NCBI GenBank assembly: GCA_034440575.1
Contig: JAOTOL010001648.1
Location: 372,001 to 436,000 of the forward strand
Direction: 5' to 3'
Length of the DNA: 64,000 bases
Source: Imbricaverruca yamaguchii
Lineage: Eukaryota > Arthropoda > Thecostraca > Neoverrucidae
Below are positions 1 through 9,230 of the stretch, in pieces. Both the position numbers and the translations under genes were made by a program. The notes under the pieces are model-generated. The model saw only the letters and a program-made list of their open reading frames with translations. It was not told the DNA's origin and did not search any database. Position 1 is the first letter of the stretch; every line of letters begins with the position of its first letter.

Positions 1-688
1 AAGAAGAAGTTGTAAGTGCCAAAGCAGACAGTGTAGTCCAGACCCCACTAAAATCATAAGGAACTTTATCTCTGGCGGGGAGTAAAAGGTGGTTGGTGGC
101 GAGTGAAGAGGACGAAACTCAAGTGGCATTAGCTTTGTCCCAAAGACAAAGACAAAGAGGCGTATTTGGGCCACCCAAGAAACTCCTGGCTATTCCAGCT
201 CGTTGTCAAAGAAAAATAAAAAACGGAATGTCGGTGATCAGAGCTCTCATTCGTCAAGACAACACCAAATCCCACATGCTCGCTGACACAGTCGAAGTCG
301 TGAGTATGTGAACTATAGGGCAACACGTTGCAACAGATAACGCTGCAAGGCGCGGCTAGTGAATCCCTATGATGACGTGTTCGTTAGTTATTAGGGCTTT
401 AGGGCGCATCGATTACATTGGTCATGTAGCGCCCAGATGTGCTAAAAAGTCGTCGTTAGCTGGACAAACGACCCGGGTTCATACCTCTGCCTCGGTCACC
501 GGCAACACTCCTGCTCGGCTGGTATCGAATTCGCAGGGAACGGCGCAACAACACCGAAGTGACATCATGCTGAGAGCAGCAACATCAGGAGTGGCAGCAC
601 TGCGTCCAACTGGCTGACACTCCAGCGTTGCCGGCGCCTCCCGGCTATAACACCAGCATCGGTAGAGACTGCTCCAGCTGAACTTTAT
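1..688. other. Sequence without recognised gene
   Basis: Short open frames occur on both strands, including a 72-codon frame from 93, but none shows a domain, splice context or family resemblance I can name. No tandem array or transposon end was seen. Confidence 0.5.
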
Positions 689-832
689 TTTTTAAAGACG
701 CGCCGAGCTGCTAGGCTATGTAGCTTCGCAAACCTCTCACGCCGATTCGTCGCGGATGAACTCGGTAATCTCGCCGGTTGAGGGATATGAACCGACTATC
801 TCGCGACGAGTCCAACGGCTACCGACTATCTC
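689..832 (-). mobile_element. tRNA-derived SINE, copy E (diverged)
   Basis: Read on the minus strand this copy has a degraded tRNA-like head (GGTTCATATCCC in place of a B box) followed by the same 3' core found in copies A-D: a 'CGACGAATCGGCGTGAGAGG' segment and then a 'GCGAAGCTACATAGCCTAGC' segment. The order and spacing match copy A at 40.2 kb. The D-arm part of the head is eroded and no target-site duplication was found, so this is an older insertion. Confidence 0.7.
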
Positions 833-940
833 GCGGCCTACCGACCGACACTATCATACGACCTCAGTTGCTGGCGCGTCGTAAAGTCACAGCCACCACC
901 ACCACCTCCGAGCACTACGTGACCAATGAGGTCCACGACC

Positions 941-1026
941 GATGACGTCATACGACAGATGACATCATACCACAGATCACATCATACGACAGATGACATC
1001 ATACGACAGATGACATCATACGACAC
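941..1026. repeat. 17-bp minisatellite, about 5 units
   Basis: The unit is GATGACATCATACGACA. The first unit carries G for A and so contains the CRE/ATF-like octamer TGACGTCA at 943-950; later units read TGACATCA. Confidence 0.85.
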
Positions 1027-1054
1027 TGAATCAAGCCTCGTCCGACATAGCACA

Positions 1055-1436
1055 ATGTCTGACACCCACTACACAGCCCCTGGCACGGTGCTGACACCAT
1101 ACCACCCCTGACACCACACATACCCTGATACCACACAGACCACACAGCCCTTAACACCACACATATCCTGGTCATACACAGACCCTAACACCACACGACC
1201 TCTGACGCCATACGACTCTCGACACCACACGACCTCTGACACCATATCGCCCCTGACACCACACATCCCCTGACACCTCACAGACCACACACCCCCTGAC
1301 ACCACACATACCTTGGCCATACACAACCCCTGACACCACACGACCTCTGACACCACACGATTCCTGACACCACACGACCCCTGACAGCATACAGCCCCTA
1401 ACACCACATGCCATCTGACGCCCCACGACCTCTGAC
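1055..1436. repeat. Degenerate 16-18-bp minisatellite
   Basis: The recurrent motif is ACACCACACGACCTCTG, with variants ending CCCCTG and interspersed 'CATACACAGACC' blocks. Long open frames on the minus strand across it come from the stop-free repeat and are not evidence of a gene. Confidence 0.8.
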
Positions 1437-1889
1437 GCTGACCGGCTGGTGCGGCACCCACACCCGCCGCCTGGGTTCTGGATGGCGTTGGCCACCTCGG
1501 CCGCCGGTAGATGTAAACACAGCTGCTCGGCATGATATCACCGTCGCCCGAGACCGCGTCTGCGCTTCAGGCCACAGGGACCGCGGTCTGACTCAGACAT
1601 AGGGTGCAGCCGCGCAACGTTCTGTGAATTTTCGCGCCGGATTGCTTGTGCGAGCCATTTTGTGTCGCTGTTCGTAAACCTTCCACGAATTTTTGTGATA
1701 AGCATTCATTGCATGCCGTTACATAAAGGCAATGTGGTTGAACCATCTGTTGGCAACACCAGTAATTATACAATGCCTCCACCTATGATCATATTGTTAT
1801 TGGCTACTGATGCCCAACGTAATGCACATGTTGTCAACAGTAAAAAAAAAGATAAACCAATTCGAAACCATTCTGAGCTGACTCGTGTA
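1437..1889. other. Sequence without recognised gene
   Basis: I see no domain, array or mobile element. Overlapping frames of 60-80 codons look like chance. Confidence 0.45.
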
Positions 1890-2180
1890 ATAGGTAGATG
1901 AATATCAGATGTCCAGGGCAGGGAGAACATTTACATTGGTCATTGCCCAGTGAACATGCCGACAGCGGACCGACGTCGTTCCGCTGGCTGGACCCCAGTG
2001 ACCAACTGTCGGCTGAGGAATGGAATGTTTGTCCAGCCGACATGCAGCCGACACCCAACCAACGTGTGACCACTGTCATATCCGACAACGAGATGTCGAG
2101 CTCGACCCGACATATGCGGACAGCGGGCCGACATCGGCATGCTTGCTGGGTTTACTTGGCATGTTTTCTGGGTTAATGCA
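1890..2180. other. Dyad-rich segment, possible MITE remnant
   Basis: Repeated short GC-rich motifs of the form CCGACAGCGG / CCGACATCGG lie in both orientations, with 'AACATGCCGACAGCGGACCG' near 1952 and 'GCGGGCCGACATCGGCATGC' near 2123. Such GTCGG-rich segments resemble non-autonomous DNA transposons of invertebrates, but I could not find clean termini or a target duplication. Confidence 0.3.
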
Positions 2181-2534
2181 AATAATCAGAAAAAGAAGTT
2201 TCTGAAGGTATTGTCTAGCTTACTGCTGTTTCACCTCAAAAGTTGAGAAATTTGCAACGCTGCGGCAGAAAACCCACCACGGTTGGAACATGATATTCAT
2301 TGGTGACATTTTCGCACAATCCAACCCAATCGTATCCACTCCACATTACTTGCGAATTTGCACGAATTTGTACTTCACTAACATCCGCACGTCGTTGCTG
2401 CGGAGGCGCTGCTAGACATCGGTGGAAATTTAGACTCATGTCCACCCAGATACTGCCCCCTGTCTTGGTATATGCATTGTTATCATCAGCCACGTCTAGC
2501 GTTGAACTTTTCATTGGAGTGCACAGCACCCTCC
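2181..2534. other. Sequence without recognised gene
   Basis: A 140-codon minus-strand frame (2236-2658) spans this stretch. It has no recognisable domain and runs into the short repeat that follows. Confidence 0.4.
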
Positions 2535-2636
2535 ACTCGAGGGTGCACCACTGATTATGGGTGTGGTGCACAGTGCACAGTATTATGGGGACACAGTACC
2601 ACTGATTATGGTGTGCTGCACAGTCACCACTGATTA
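2535..2636. repeat. Short degenerate repeat, about 3 units
   Basis: The phrase CCACTGATTATGG recurs, followed by GTGTGGTGCACAGT-like sequence. A local tandem duplication of about 35 bp fits. Confidence 0.55.
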
Positions 2637-2782
2637 GACCGCCCGGTGACGGCACCATACGTGAGCGTTAAAAATGATCCGATGATCAACCTGGTCACAA
2701 CTGATCTGAACGGATCAGTTATGAAGCAGCCTCCAGTACCCCAGCATAGGGAAGACCGGCGGACGACGGAGTTATACAGCTA

Positions 2783-2960
2783 GGGGCGGATCTTGGCATG
2801 CCTATACGTGAGGGGACCAGGGCCCCTCAAAGCTAGCATGCCCACCACAATAATTTTCGCTTTTAACATGGGACCATATAGATTGGCCCCACAGGCGAAA
2901 TTTGGTTCTTCAAATTCCTCCACGCATTTCTGCCCAATAATGTTGGTTCAATTATGCCCC
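2783..2960. repeat. Dispersed repeat family F2, copy 1
   Basis: It begins near AGGGGCGGATCTTGG and shares with 26,940-27,060 an ordered set of blocks: a GCATGC start, CTTTTAAC, GGGACC..TAT, TTCCTCCA.GCATT and a T/CGCCC..ATAAT end. Two copies 24 kb apart in the same orientation suggest a non-autonomous element. The GGGGCGGATC start is typical of many hAT-like MITEs. Confidence 0.5.
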
Positions 2961-3326
2961 TGTATAGAGCGACATCTCCTCGGAGTCTGAGGCTGTAGCA
3001 CAGGTGGCGTGCAGCGTTCACAAGGCATGGAAAATCGGTTCTGCATCGGTTCATAAATAATCAGCGACAACGGAGCTGACGATCCTCCCGAGTCGATCGT
3101 CCGGTCGACGCTGGCCGGTTCTCGCATGCCCCGGGGCTACTGTGGACCCCATCCTGACCAGGGCGCGCTCAGAATCGGCTGCAACTCGCCCAGCTGCAGC
3201 TTCCTGACCGCAGCTGGGCCGGCTTGCCAGCCAACGCTTCAGAGCTGATACCACTGATAAGGCGTCGCGGGGCAGCTCGCGTGAGCCGCGCCGGGCGTAG
3301 CCCGACTGCCGCGTCTGGCCAGCACT
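2961..3326. other. Sequence without recognised gene
   Basis: This moderately GC-rich sequence leads into the G-rich array. No coding or mobile signature was seen. Confidence 0.45.
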
Positions 3327-3957
3327 GGGCGGAGCGGGGCGGAGCGGGGCGGAGCGGGGCGGAGCGGGGCGGAGTGGGCGGGGCGGAGCGGGGCGGAGCG
3401 GGGCGGGGCGGGGCGGAGCGGGGCGGAGCGGGGCGGAGCGGGGCGGGGCGGGGCGGAGCGGGGCGGAGCGGGGCGGAGCGGGGCGGAGCGGGGCGGAGCG
3501 GGGCGGAGCGGGGTGGGGCGGGGCAGAGCGGGGCGGAGCGGGGCGGAGCGGGGCGGAGCGGGGCGGGCGGGGCGGGGCGGGGGGCGGGTGGAGCGGAGCA
3601 GGGCGGAGCGAAGCGGGGCGGGGCGGATCGGGGCGGGGTGGGGCGGGGGCGGGGCGGGGTGAGCGGGGTGGAGCGGGTGGAGCGGGGTGGAGCGGGCGTG
3701 GGGCGGAGCGGGGTGAGCGGCGGGGCGGACGGGGCGGGGCGGACGGGGCTGGGGCGGAGCGGTGGCGGGGCGGGCCGGCGGGCGGAGCGGGGTGGGTGGG
3801 GCGGGCGGGGCGCGGGGCGGAGCGGGGCGGATCGGGGCGGATGGGGCGGAGCGGGGCGGTGGGGCGGGGCGGGTGGGGCGGGGTGGAGCGGGGCGGAGCG
3901 GGGCGGAGTGGGGTGGAGCGGGGCGGAGCGGGGCGGGGTGGAGCGGGGCGGTCGGCG
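3327..3957. repeat. G-rich 10-bp minisatellite (GGGGCGGAGC)n
   Basis: About 630 bp is dominated by the decamer GGGGCGGAGC with variants GGGGCGGGGC, GGGGTGGAGC and GGGGCGGATC. The plus strand is strongly purine-rich with runs of four G about every 5-10 bases, so G-quadruplex and R-loop formation are plausible. Every frame is open for long stretches only because the unit has few stops; the Arg-Pro-Ala-rich frames should not be taken as proteins. Confidence 0.95.
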
Positions 3958-4184
3958 CGGACCGCCGTGTCGACGTGCCACACCGCCGCGCCGCGGTGGT
4001 GTGGCCGGCAGCCAGCAGCGCCGCCCCCGCCCCCCGACTAACCGACAAACACCGCCCCGGCACACATGAGTCGACCCGCGTCCGGTCACGTGACTCGCGG
4101 GGCAGCTGCGCCTGCCGAGACGCTGCTGACGTGGTGCAGGCCGGCCGCCGGCGTCGCGCCGCTCCAGCACAGCGCCCACCGCCG

Positions 4185-4792
4185 CGGCCCCTGTCCCCCC
4201 GTCCCCACTGCCGCTGTCTGTCCCCTCCCCATAGCCGCTGCCCCCGCCCCCGTCTTCACTGCCGCTGGCTGTCCTCTCCCCATCGACGCTGCCGCCGTCC
4301 CCATCCCCACCGCCGCTTCCCCCATCCCCACCGCCGCTGTCAGAACTCGTCCCCCACCGCCGCTATCTGTCCCCGTCCCCAATCGCCGCTGCCTGTCCCC
4401 TCCCCATCTCCGCTGTCACCGCTTCCCCCGTCCCCATCGCCGCTGTCAGAACTCGTCCCCGCCGTCACTGGTACCGTCCCCACCGCCGCTGCTCCCGTCC
4501 CCATCCCCACCACCGCTGCTCCCGTCCCCGACCCCACCGCCACTGCCCGTCCCCGACCCCACCGCCACTGCCCCCGTCCCCGTCCTCCACCGCCACTGCC
4601 CCCGTCCCCGCCGCCACTGCCCCGTCCCCGTCCTCCACCGCCACTGCTCCCGTCCCCACCGCCACTGCCCCGTCCCCGTCCTCCACCGCCACTGCCCCCG
4701 TCCTCCACCGCCACTGCCCCGTCCCCGTCCTCCACCGCCACTGCCCCGTCCCCGTCCTCCACCGCCGCTGCTCCGTCCCCGCCGTCTCCCGG
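4185..4792. repeat. C-rich minisatellite (CCCGTCCCCACCGCCACTG-type)
   Basis: Degenerate units of about 18-30 bp combine CCCCGTCCCC with CACCGCCGCTG / CACCGCCACTG. The plus strand is C-rich here, so the G-rich strand is the minus strand, opposite to the preceding array. Open frames on both strands are repeat artefacts. Confidence 0.9.
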
Positions 4793-5075
4793 TGGGGCTC
4801 CGAGCGCGGCGGGTTTGTTCCGATCCAGGTCACCGGGGGGAGGGGTGGGGCGGGGCTGCAAGTGTTGAATGCTCGCTTAGGAAAGCAAGATCAAACGGAT
4901 GAAGCCGGTCGACGAGGAGCGCGCTCCATTAGTGGAATAACGTCTCAAGGATCTTTGAGACGTCCTGCGCGTGTTATCGATATAGTGATATCGAAATGAT
5001 ATGGCTCTATATCGCTGGACTGTGAGCTATTGCAGGACGTTCTGGCACAATACTAGTCGACCACTTTTTTCCGCA

Positions 5076-5400
5076 GCACGTCTTGATTATATAATGCTTG
5101 TCTGTGCGGATTTGAAACACGTGTTGAGGCCATGGTGCTTGGCTGTACGGACTCAAAGCACGTCTTGAGACCATGACGCTTGGCTGTACGGACTCACAGC
5201 ACGTCTTGAGGCTATGATGCTTGGCTATGCGGACTCACATTACGCCTTGAGGCTATGGCGCGTGACTGTGCGGACTCACAGCAAGTCCCGAAATGAATAT
5301 CCCATCCAGCCATCCAGACGCACAGCACGGCTAGCTGTTGCCACGATTGGTTGTCCAGGCTCACAGCACGATAAGAATCCATCAAGATTGGCTGTCCATT
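5076..5400. repeat. 41-bp minisatellite, decaying rightward
   Basis: About five units contain 'CACGTCTTGAG', 'ATGACGCTTGGCTGT' and 'CGGACTCACAG'. The 5,100-5,290 units are 41 bp. After 5,290 the repeat is more diverged, with CACAGCACG and TTGGCTGTCCA still visible. Confidence 0.8.
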
Positions 5401-5494
5401 CCCCCAGTAGGTCCCTTGGCTCCATCGGTGCTCATTGGCACGGCGAGTGACAGTCCACGTGCGGACGCGCCGTGCACCCGTCAAATACGTATGG

Positions 5495-5724
5495 GTACAC
5501 GGATTGTGCACCCGTGGAAAATGTACCAGACGCGTGGTGTATCCTTCATACACAACACGCCCCTTGGTGCCAGACGTGTCGTGTACCAATGGATAACGTA
5601 CGAGACATGCTATGTACCCGTGGATGACGTACTAGGCATGCTATTTACCCGTGGATAACGTACCAGATGTATTGTGTACCCATCGATAGCGCACCAGATG
5701 TGTTGTGTCCACTTTGATAACGTA
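5495..5724. repeat. 31-bp minisatellite at the Ig-exon splice donor
   Basis: Roughly six units of about 31 bp each contain GTACCCGTGGATAACGTACC. On the minus strand, where the adjacent gene is read, each unit shows GGTACGTTATC or a one-to-three-base variant. That is the sequence at the splice donor of the neighbouring Ig exon (exon end 5,726, then GTACGTTATC). The array thus starts in the donor and repeats it several times into the intron. Confidence 0.8.
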
Positions 5725-5725
5725 C

Positions 5726-5869
5726 CGGGCAGGGTGACGGTGCGGCCGTCCTCTCCAGTCTTCCTCCACGATACCTCGGGGATTGGGTAGCCGCGGACCT
5801 CGCAGTCGATGACCAGTTTGTCCCCGAGCTGCTCGTGCGCATCCTTAGGGCCGCTGACGATCACCGGTG
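5726..5869 (-). CDS. IGFBP-rP1-like secreted protein, exon 3 (first half of Ig domain)
   Basis: This internal exon of 144 bp encodes the first half of an I-set/C2-type immunoglobulin domain. The acceptor is TTCTTCAG before 5,869 and the donor GTACGT follows 5,726. Entry and exit are both phase 1: the G left by exon 2 plus CA gives Ala, followed by PVIVSGPKDAHE. Visible landmarks are the first Ig cysteine (IDCEV), the GYPIPEVSW strand with the core Trp, and the end at TVTLP. In IGFBP-rP1-type proteins the Ig domain follows the Kazal domain and is thought to mediate binding of partners outside the cell. The second Ig cysteine (usually in a YxC motif) must lie in a later exon that I could not find down to position 1, so the gene probably leaves the window. 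A repeat array starts at its donor. Confidence 0.88.
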
Positions 5870-6346
5870 CTGAAGAACACAGGGTCAACTTCAGGGTCAG
5901 AAGCGACGAACACTGGCAGGCCATAACCATATTCAGCGTGTGCCGACTGCCTGCCTAGCTAACATTGCTGCGCTCAATGTAAATGCAGTATTTTTGTATA
6001 AGTTGACAAGCATGTCTATTATAGGAACTGCACATGGAGGGCATGTATCGTGAAGTAAATAAATAAATGAAAATTTTCTTGCGTGAAGATATGATGAAAG
6101 TCAATGAGCCACAGCGGGTTCCCATAGCTTTCAGGGCACCGCCTCTTTCTTTGTTCAGATGTGACGATGATGAGCGTCACATACTGAGGATGTCCTCAAA
6201 CAGCCTGTGACCGTTTTCAGCGACATTTTCGGCTTTTACCGGTACTAAAAAAGTCATGAAGCAGAGACAGTGAGGCGCACGTCACCATCAGCAAGGTGAC
6301 GTCACCATCGCCATCAGCAAGGGCAGTGGCGCGGCCAGGGCTTTCC

Positions 6347-6475
6347 TCAGGGGGCGACTAAATAATGAGACGAAAGAAAGTTTCCGGCGTGGGAAACGCG
6401 CCGAAAATGTATGGTTTTGCGCGGTGAAAATATCAAAATGTCTCGTTTGATATAGTGCATTCTTGGATGCTCAGG
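6347..6475. repeat. Dispersed repeat family F1, copy 1
   Basis: This copy aligns by eye over about 125 bp with 13,918-14,042 in the same orientation. Shared blocks are GGGGCGACYAAA, a GARACGAAA-type purine stretch, GGTTTTGCG, AATAT and the terminal CTTGGATGC / TTTGGATGC. Identity is roughly 65-70%, with small indels. Confidence 0.6.
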
Positions 6476-6816
6476 GGGGAGCTTGGCTGTTCCTTTGAGC
6501 AAGGGCACATGCCGGAAGCAAGGACACATCGCACACGTCGGAAGCGATGACGATGGGGGCTGAGCCGAAATATTGGGATAGAAAATGAAAATGAACCAAT
6601 AGAATCAACAATGTATATGGTTTGATCCTTCGAACAATTCAGACACTCGCAACGCAGAAGACTTGAAATGAGGTGGAATGCTCTCCCGAGTTTCATCCTC
6701 ACCCACAGTAGGTATGCATCACCAAACTATCTCGGATATTACCGTCACGCCATAGCATAGTGCTTCATCGCTCTACTTGTCGTTTCGGCAAATTGGTGTT
6801 TCGCATCGATTTAGTC

Positions 6817-6983
6817 GTGGGTTATTTTACGACGCATTCAACCACAAGGTTACATAGCGTCATCAACCTCTCACACCGATTGGTCGCGGATGGACTCGGT
6901 AAATGGCGTCGGTGGTGAGATTGGAACCCGCAATCTTGCGATCAAGAGTCCGACGCTCTACCAACTGAGCTACCGAGACCACT
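6817..6983 (-). mobile_element. tRNA-derived SINE, copy B, with 14-bp target-site duplication
   Basis: The element is 167 bp, flanked by the perfect direct repeat GCATCGATTTAGTC at 6,803-6,816 and 6,984-6,997. Read on the minus strand it opens with a tRNA-like head: A box TAGCTCAGTTGG, an anticodon-type loop CTCTTGA (CTT, Lys-like), B box GGTTCCAATCT. The head is followed by the core 'CCGCGACCAATCGGTGTGAG' and 'GAGGTTGATGACGCTATGTA'. The anticodon stem has two mismatches, so it is not a working tRNA gene. It lies in an intron of the minus-strand IGFBP-like gene in the same orientation. The perfect duplication implies LINE-type retroposition and a fairly recent insertion. Confidence 0.92.
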
Positions 6984-7667
6984 GCATCGATTTAGTCAAA
7001 ACAGCTGATGGTATAACCACTGCCAGCAGCTGATGATGTTACCATAGTCAATGACTGATTGTATCACCATCGTTGGCGACTGATGATAGCAGGTGCACCA
7101 AACGAGTGAAAATCTGCATGCTTGACAAGCTGCTCACTTGCCGGTCAAAACTGTTTTGCCAATTATGCAAACATAATTTAGATTATGATAACGAGAATAT
7201 ATGCCTTGGCAGGCATCGTGTATTTAATGAAAGGTCTACCCAAGCCATGGATAGCCTAAGTATATTCAATCTACTCACCACAAATGGACTCTCGTATGGT
7301 TCCGAAAGAGAGCGTCCCGATCACACTGCATACATATATTGCTTTGCAATCAATCCTCGCAGGGTGTTGTTTCGCATCGCATCGACAGTTTGAATTGATT
7401 TTGACCAATAATGCTTATTTGGCTAATGAGACAAAGGAGGGCGAAATTGATTCTGACGTTCATTCTGTTGTTGGTTTTGTTTTCTACGTTTGGTCTGAAC
7501 TCTGAAGCGTTTTGTTTCTGCGTTTGGTCTACGTTATATTTACAGCCCCAAAAAGATTCGGCCCACCAAATTAGCTTTCACGTATCCACGCCTGGGACTC
7601 GGGGTGTGCAGGGGTCGTCCAATTTCCACTTCTTCTGACTTTCAGGGACGCCTGCTCTGGAGCTCAC

Positions 7668-7818
7668 CGGACTCGCAGGGTCCCCACTTCTGGACTTTGG
7701 GGGCCTGTGCTGTGCCGTTCTTGTAGGCGACCTCCATCAGCTGGCAGAGGTTGCCGTACGTCTTGCTGTCCGAGCCGCACACCATCTCCTGCTCCTTACA
7801 GACGCACAGCGCTGCCCT
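7668..7818 (-). CDS. IGFBP-rP1-like secreted protein, exon 2 (Kazal-like domain)
   Basis: This 151-bp exon starts in phase 0 after the acceptor GTGTTGCAG and ends in phase 1 at the donor GTGAGC. It encodes about 50 residues. The key pattern is CVCKEQEMVCGSDSKTYGNL, then C, an alpha-helical segment QLMEVAYKN and a terminal WGPCES. The CGSD..TY.N.C block is the Kazal signature. As in other IGFBP-rP1 proteins, the domain lacks the full six-cysteine set of an inhibitory Kazal domain (five Cys here), so protease inhibition cannot be assumed. Exon 1 ends after a Lys codon in phase 0, so the join reads ...KKGNK|RAALCVC. Immediately upstream on the minus strand (7,819 and higher) lies a minisatellite whose units repeat this acceptor. 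Confidence 0.92.
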
Positions 7819-8450
7819 CTGCAACACAAGGAGACGCTGTGTCACGCCATCCCTCTAACAAAGACCCTCTCAAACATGGAGACGCTGCATGCCACCCTCT
7901 CACAACACAAGGAGACGCTGTGTCACGCCATCCCTCTGCACAACACATGGAGACGCTGTGGCATGCCCTCTCTCTACAACACCTGGAGACGCTGCGTCAT
8001 GCCATCCCTCTGCACAACACAAGGAGACGCTGTGTCACGCCATCCCTCTGCACAACACATGGAGACGCCGTGTCACGCCATCCCTCTGCACAACACATGG
8101 AGACGCTGTGTCACGCCATCCCTCTACAACACATGGAGACGCTGCGTCATGCCATCCCTCTGCACACACACGCCCATCCTCTGCAGCATGTGGACACAGC
8201 GTCACGCCATCCCCTGCTCCTTGCAAACGCAGAGTGCCGCCCACGCAGTGTCACGCCATCCCTTTGGCCACGGTTCCGTCATGTGCAGCACATGGACATA
8301 GTGTCACGCAATCCCTTCGTCTACGGCTCCCCCATCTGCAGCACATGGACAATGTCACGCCATCTCTTTGTCTACGGCTTCGCCATCTGCAGCGAATGCA
8401 CAGTGCCGTGCCTTCCTTTTGCATACGGTCGCACCCTCTGCAGCATGGAC
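7819..8450. repeat. About 39-bp minisatellite containing repeated 3' splice-site-like motifs
   Basis: Units contain ACATGGAGACGCTGTGTCAC and GCCATCCCTCTGCACAACAC. On the minus strand each unit reads TGTGTTGTGCAG followed by AGGG, or a TTGTAG variant, closely matching the real Kazal-exon acceptor TGTGTTGCAG|AGGG at 7,818. Units are tight from about 7,830 to 8,160 and drift rightward to 8,450, where GCAGCACATGGAC and GCCATCCCTT persist. Open frames of 140-265 codons across it are repeat artefacts. Confidence 0.85.
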
Positions 8451-8615
8451 GCAGCAGATATATGTGCAGCCCAGATATACTGATAAGATGGACCGTCAAT
8501 GCCCTCGGCAACACAGGAAAATACTGCTACACAATCTCTCCACAGACACGGTGCCACCATCCAGGGCATTTGCTTCTTGATTTTCAACTGGGTAACACCC
8601 GAGGTGGAAGCCACT

Positions 8616-8745
8616 TGCAAATCATGAAGTGCATCTACACCCAAAGAAAGGTAACTCGTGCCCAAGGAAAGGGCATTTGCACTTGAAGAAAAAACTGCTT
8701 TTCACTTTGAAGGTGCACCGGCCTATGCGAACTTCATGATTTGCA
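8616..8745. repeat. 15-bp perfect inverted repeat (100-bp spacer)
   Basis: TGCAAATCATGAAGT at 8,616-8,630 is matched in reverse by ACTTCATGATTTGCA at 8,731-8,745. Nearby 'GGGCATTTGCACTTGAAG' adds partial symmetry. This may be a small fold-back element in intron 1. Confidence 0.6.
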
Positions 8746-8984
8746 CTTTGATGTTAAAGATGTTTCAAAAAATATCACTCAAATAGTAGCGTGAATTTGC
8801 ATAGTATAATATAATAGTATAGCCACACCATGTGTTTCCTATGTTTGTGCATTGTGTGTATAGCGTGTTGTCATCTCATGCATTAGAAACATGAAGCATC
8901 TCTGATTAGCTGAGTTTTCTGTTGGTGAAATCGGTAGGTTGTAAATAAACTACGTTGAACTCAGTAAAATATTGAATAAGAATA

Positions 8985-9230
8985 CTACTTGCATGGGCAC
9001 CGCACAGAGGAAGCGTGCTGCATTAGCACTAAATCTGCTTTCCAGCCTGCGTGATGTACTTTCTGCTTAACAATCGCCAAGAAATCCTCGATGGGCCTAA
9101 CTTGGGGGGGGGGCGTAAGTCGTAGGCATGGTGCCGGGTACATCCAGTACCTCCGCCTCCGCCAGCAGTTAGACCGTCTGGTGGGCGCAATTGGTGCTGG
9201 CGAGGCCTGGCGAAAATAGAGCATCACGAT
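8985..9230 (-). pseudogene. Tc1/mariner-superfamily transposase, C-terminal remnant
   Basis: On the minus strand the motif VRPIEDFLAIVKQKVHHAGW corresponds to the conserved RPIExFWxxxKxxVYxxGW end of Tc1/mariner-type transposases, where the Glu is the last acidic catalytic residue. Just before it, in a second frame, LASTNCAHQTV and LLAEAEVLDVPGTMP fit the preceding segment of the same fold. The two frames meet at a C homopolymer (plus-strand G run near 9,105), so the copy is frameshifted, and a stop interrupts the second frame. The Trp of the motif is Leu here. Only the C-terminal part is recognisable and no inverted termini were found. It sits inside intron 1 of the IGFBP-like gene. Confidence 0.75.

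Larger units (their letters stand above)
5870..7667 (-). other. Intron 2 of the IGFBP-rP1-like gene
   Basis: This phase-1 intron of about 1.8 kb runs between the Kazal and Ig exons (donor GTGAGC at 7,667, acceptor TTCTTCAG at 5,870). It contains a copy of dispersed family F1 (6,347-6,475), SINE copy B with its target-site duplication (6,803-6,997), a TGACGTCA octamer at 6,297-6,304 and otherwise AT-richer unique sequence. Frames across 7,073-7,640 show no domain. Confidence 0.75.

Noticed and set aside
2400..2620. Possible second half of the Ig domain on the minus strand (ADDNNAYTKTGGS...)
   Set aside because: It faintly recalls the DD..A..TRGG stretch of IGFBP-rP1 proteins, but the expected YxC motif and a phase-1 acceptor in the right place are missing.
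3051..4902. Pro/Arg/Ala-rich frames of 270-370 codons
   Set aside because: Low-complexity translation of the G-rich and C-rich arrays, open in almost every frame.
6906..6981. Functional tRNA-Lys gene
   Set aside because: A and B boxes are good, but the anticodon stem has two mismatches, the acceptor stem does not pair, and the segment is the head of a SINE bounded by a target-site duplication.
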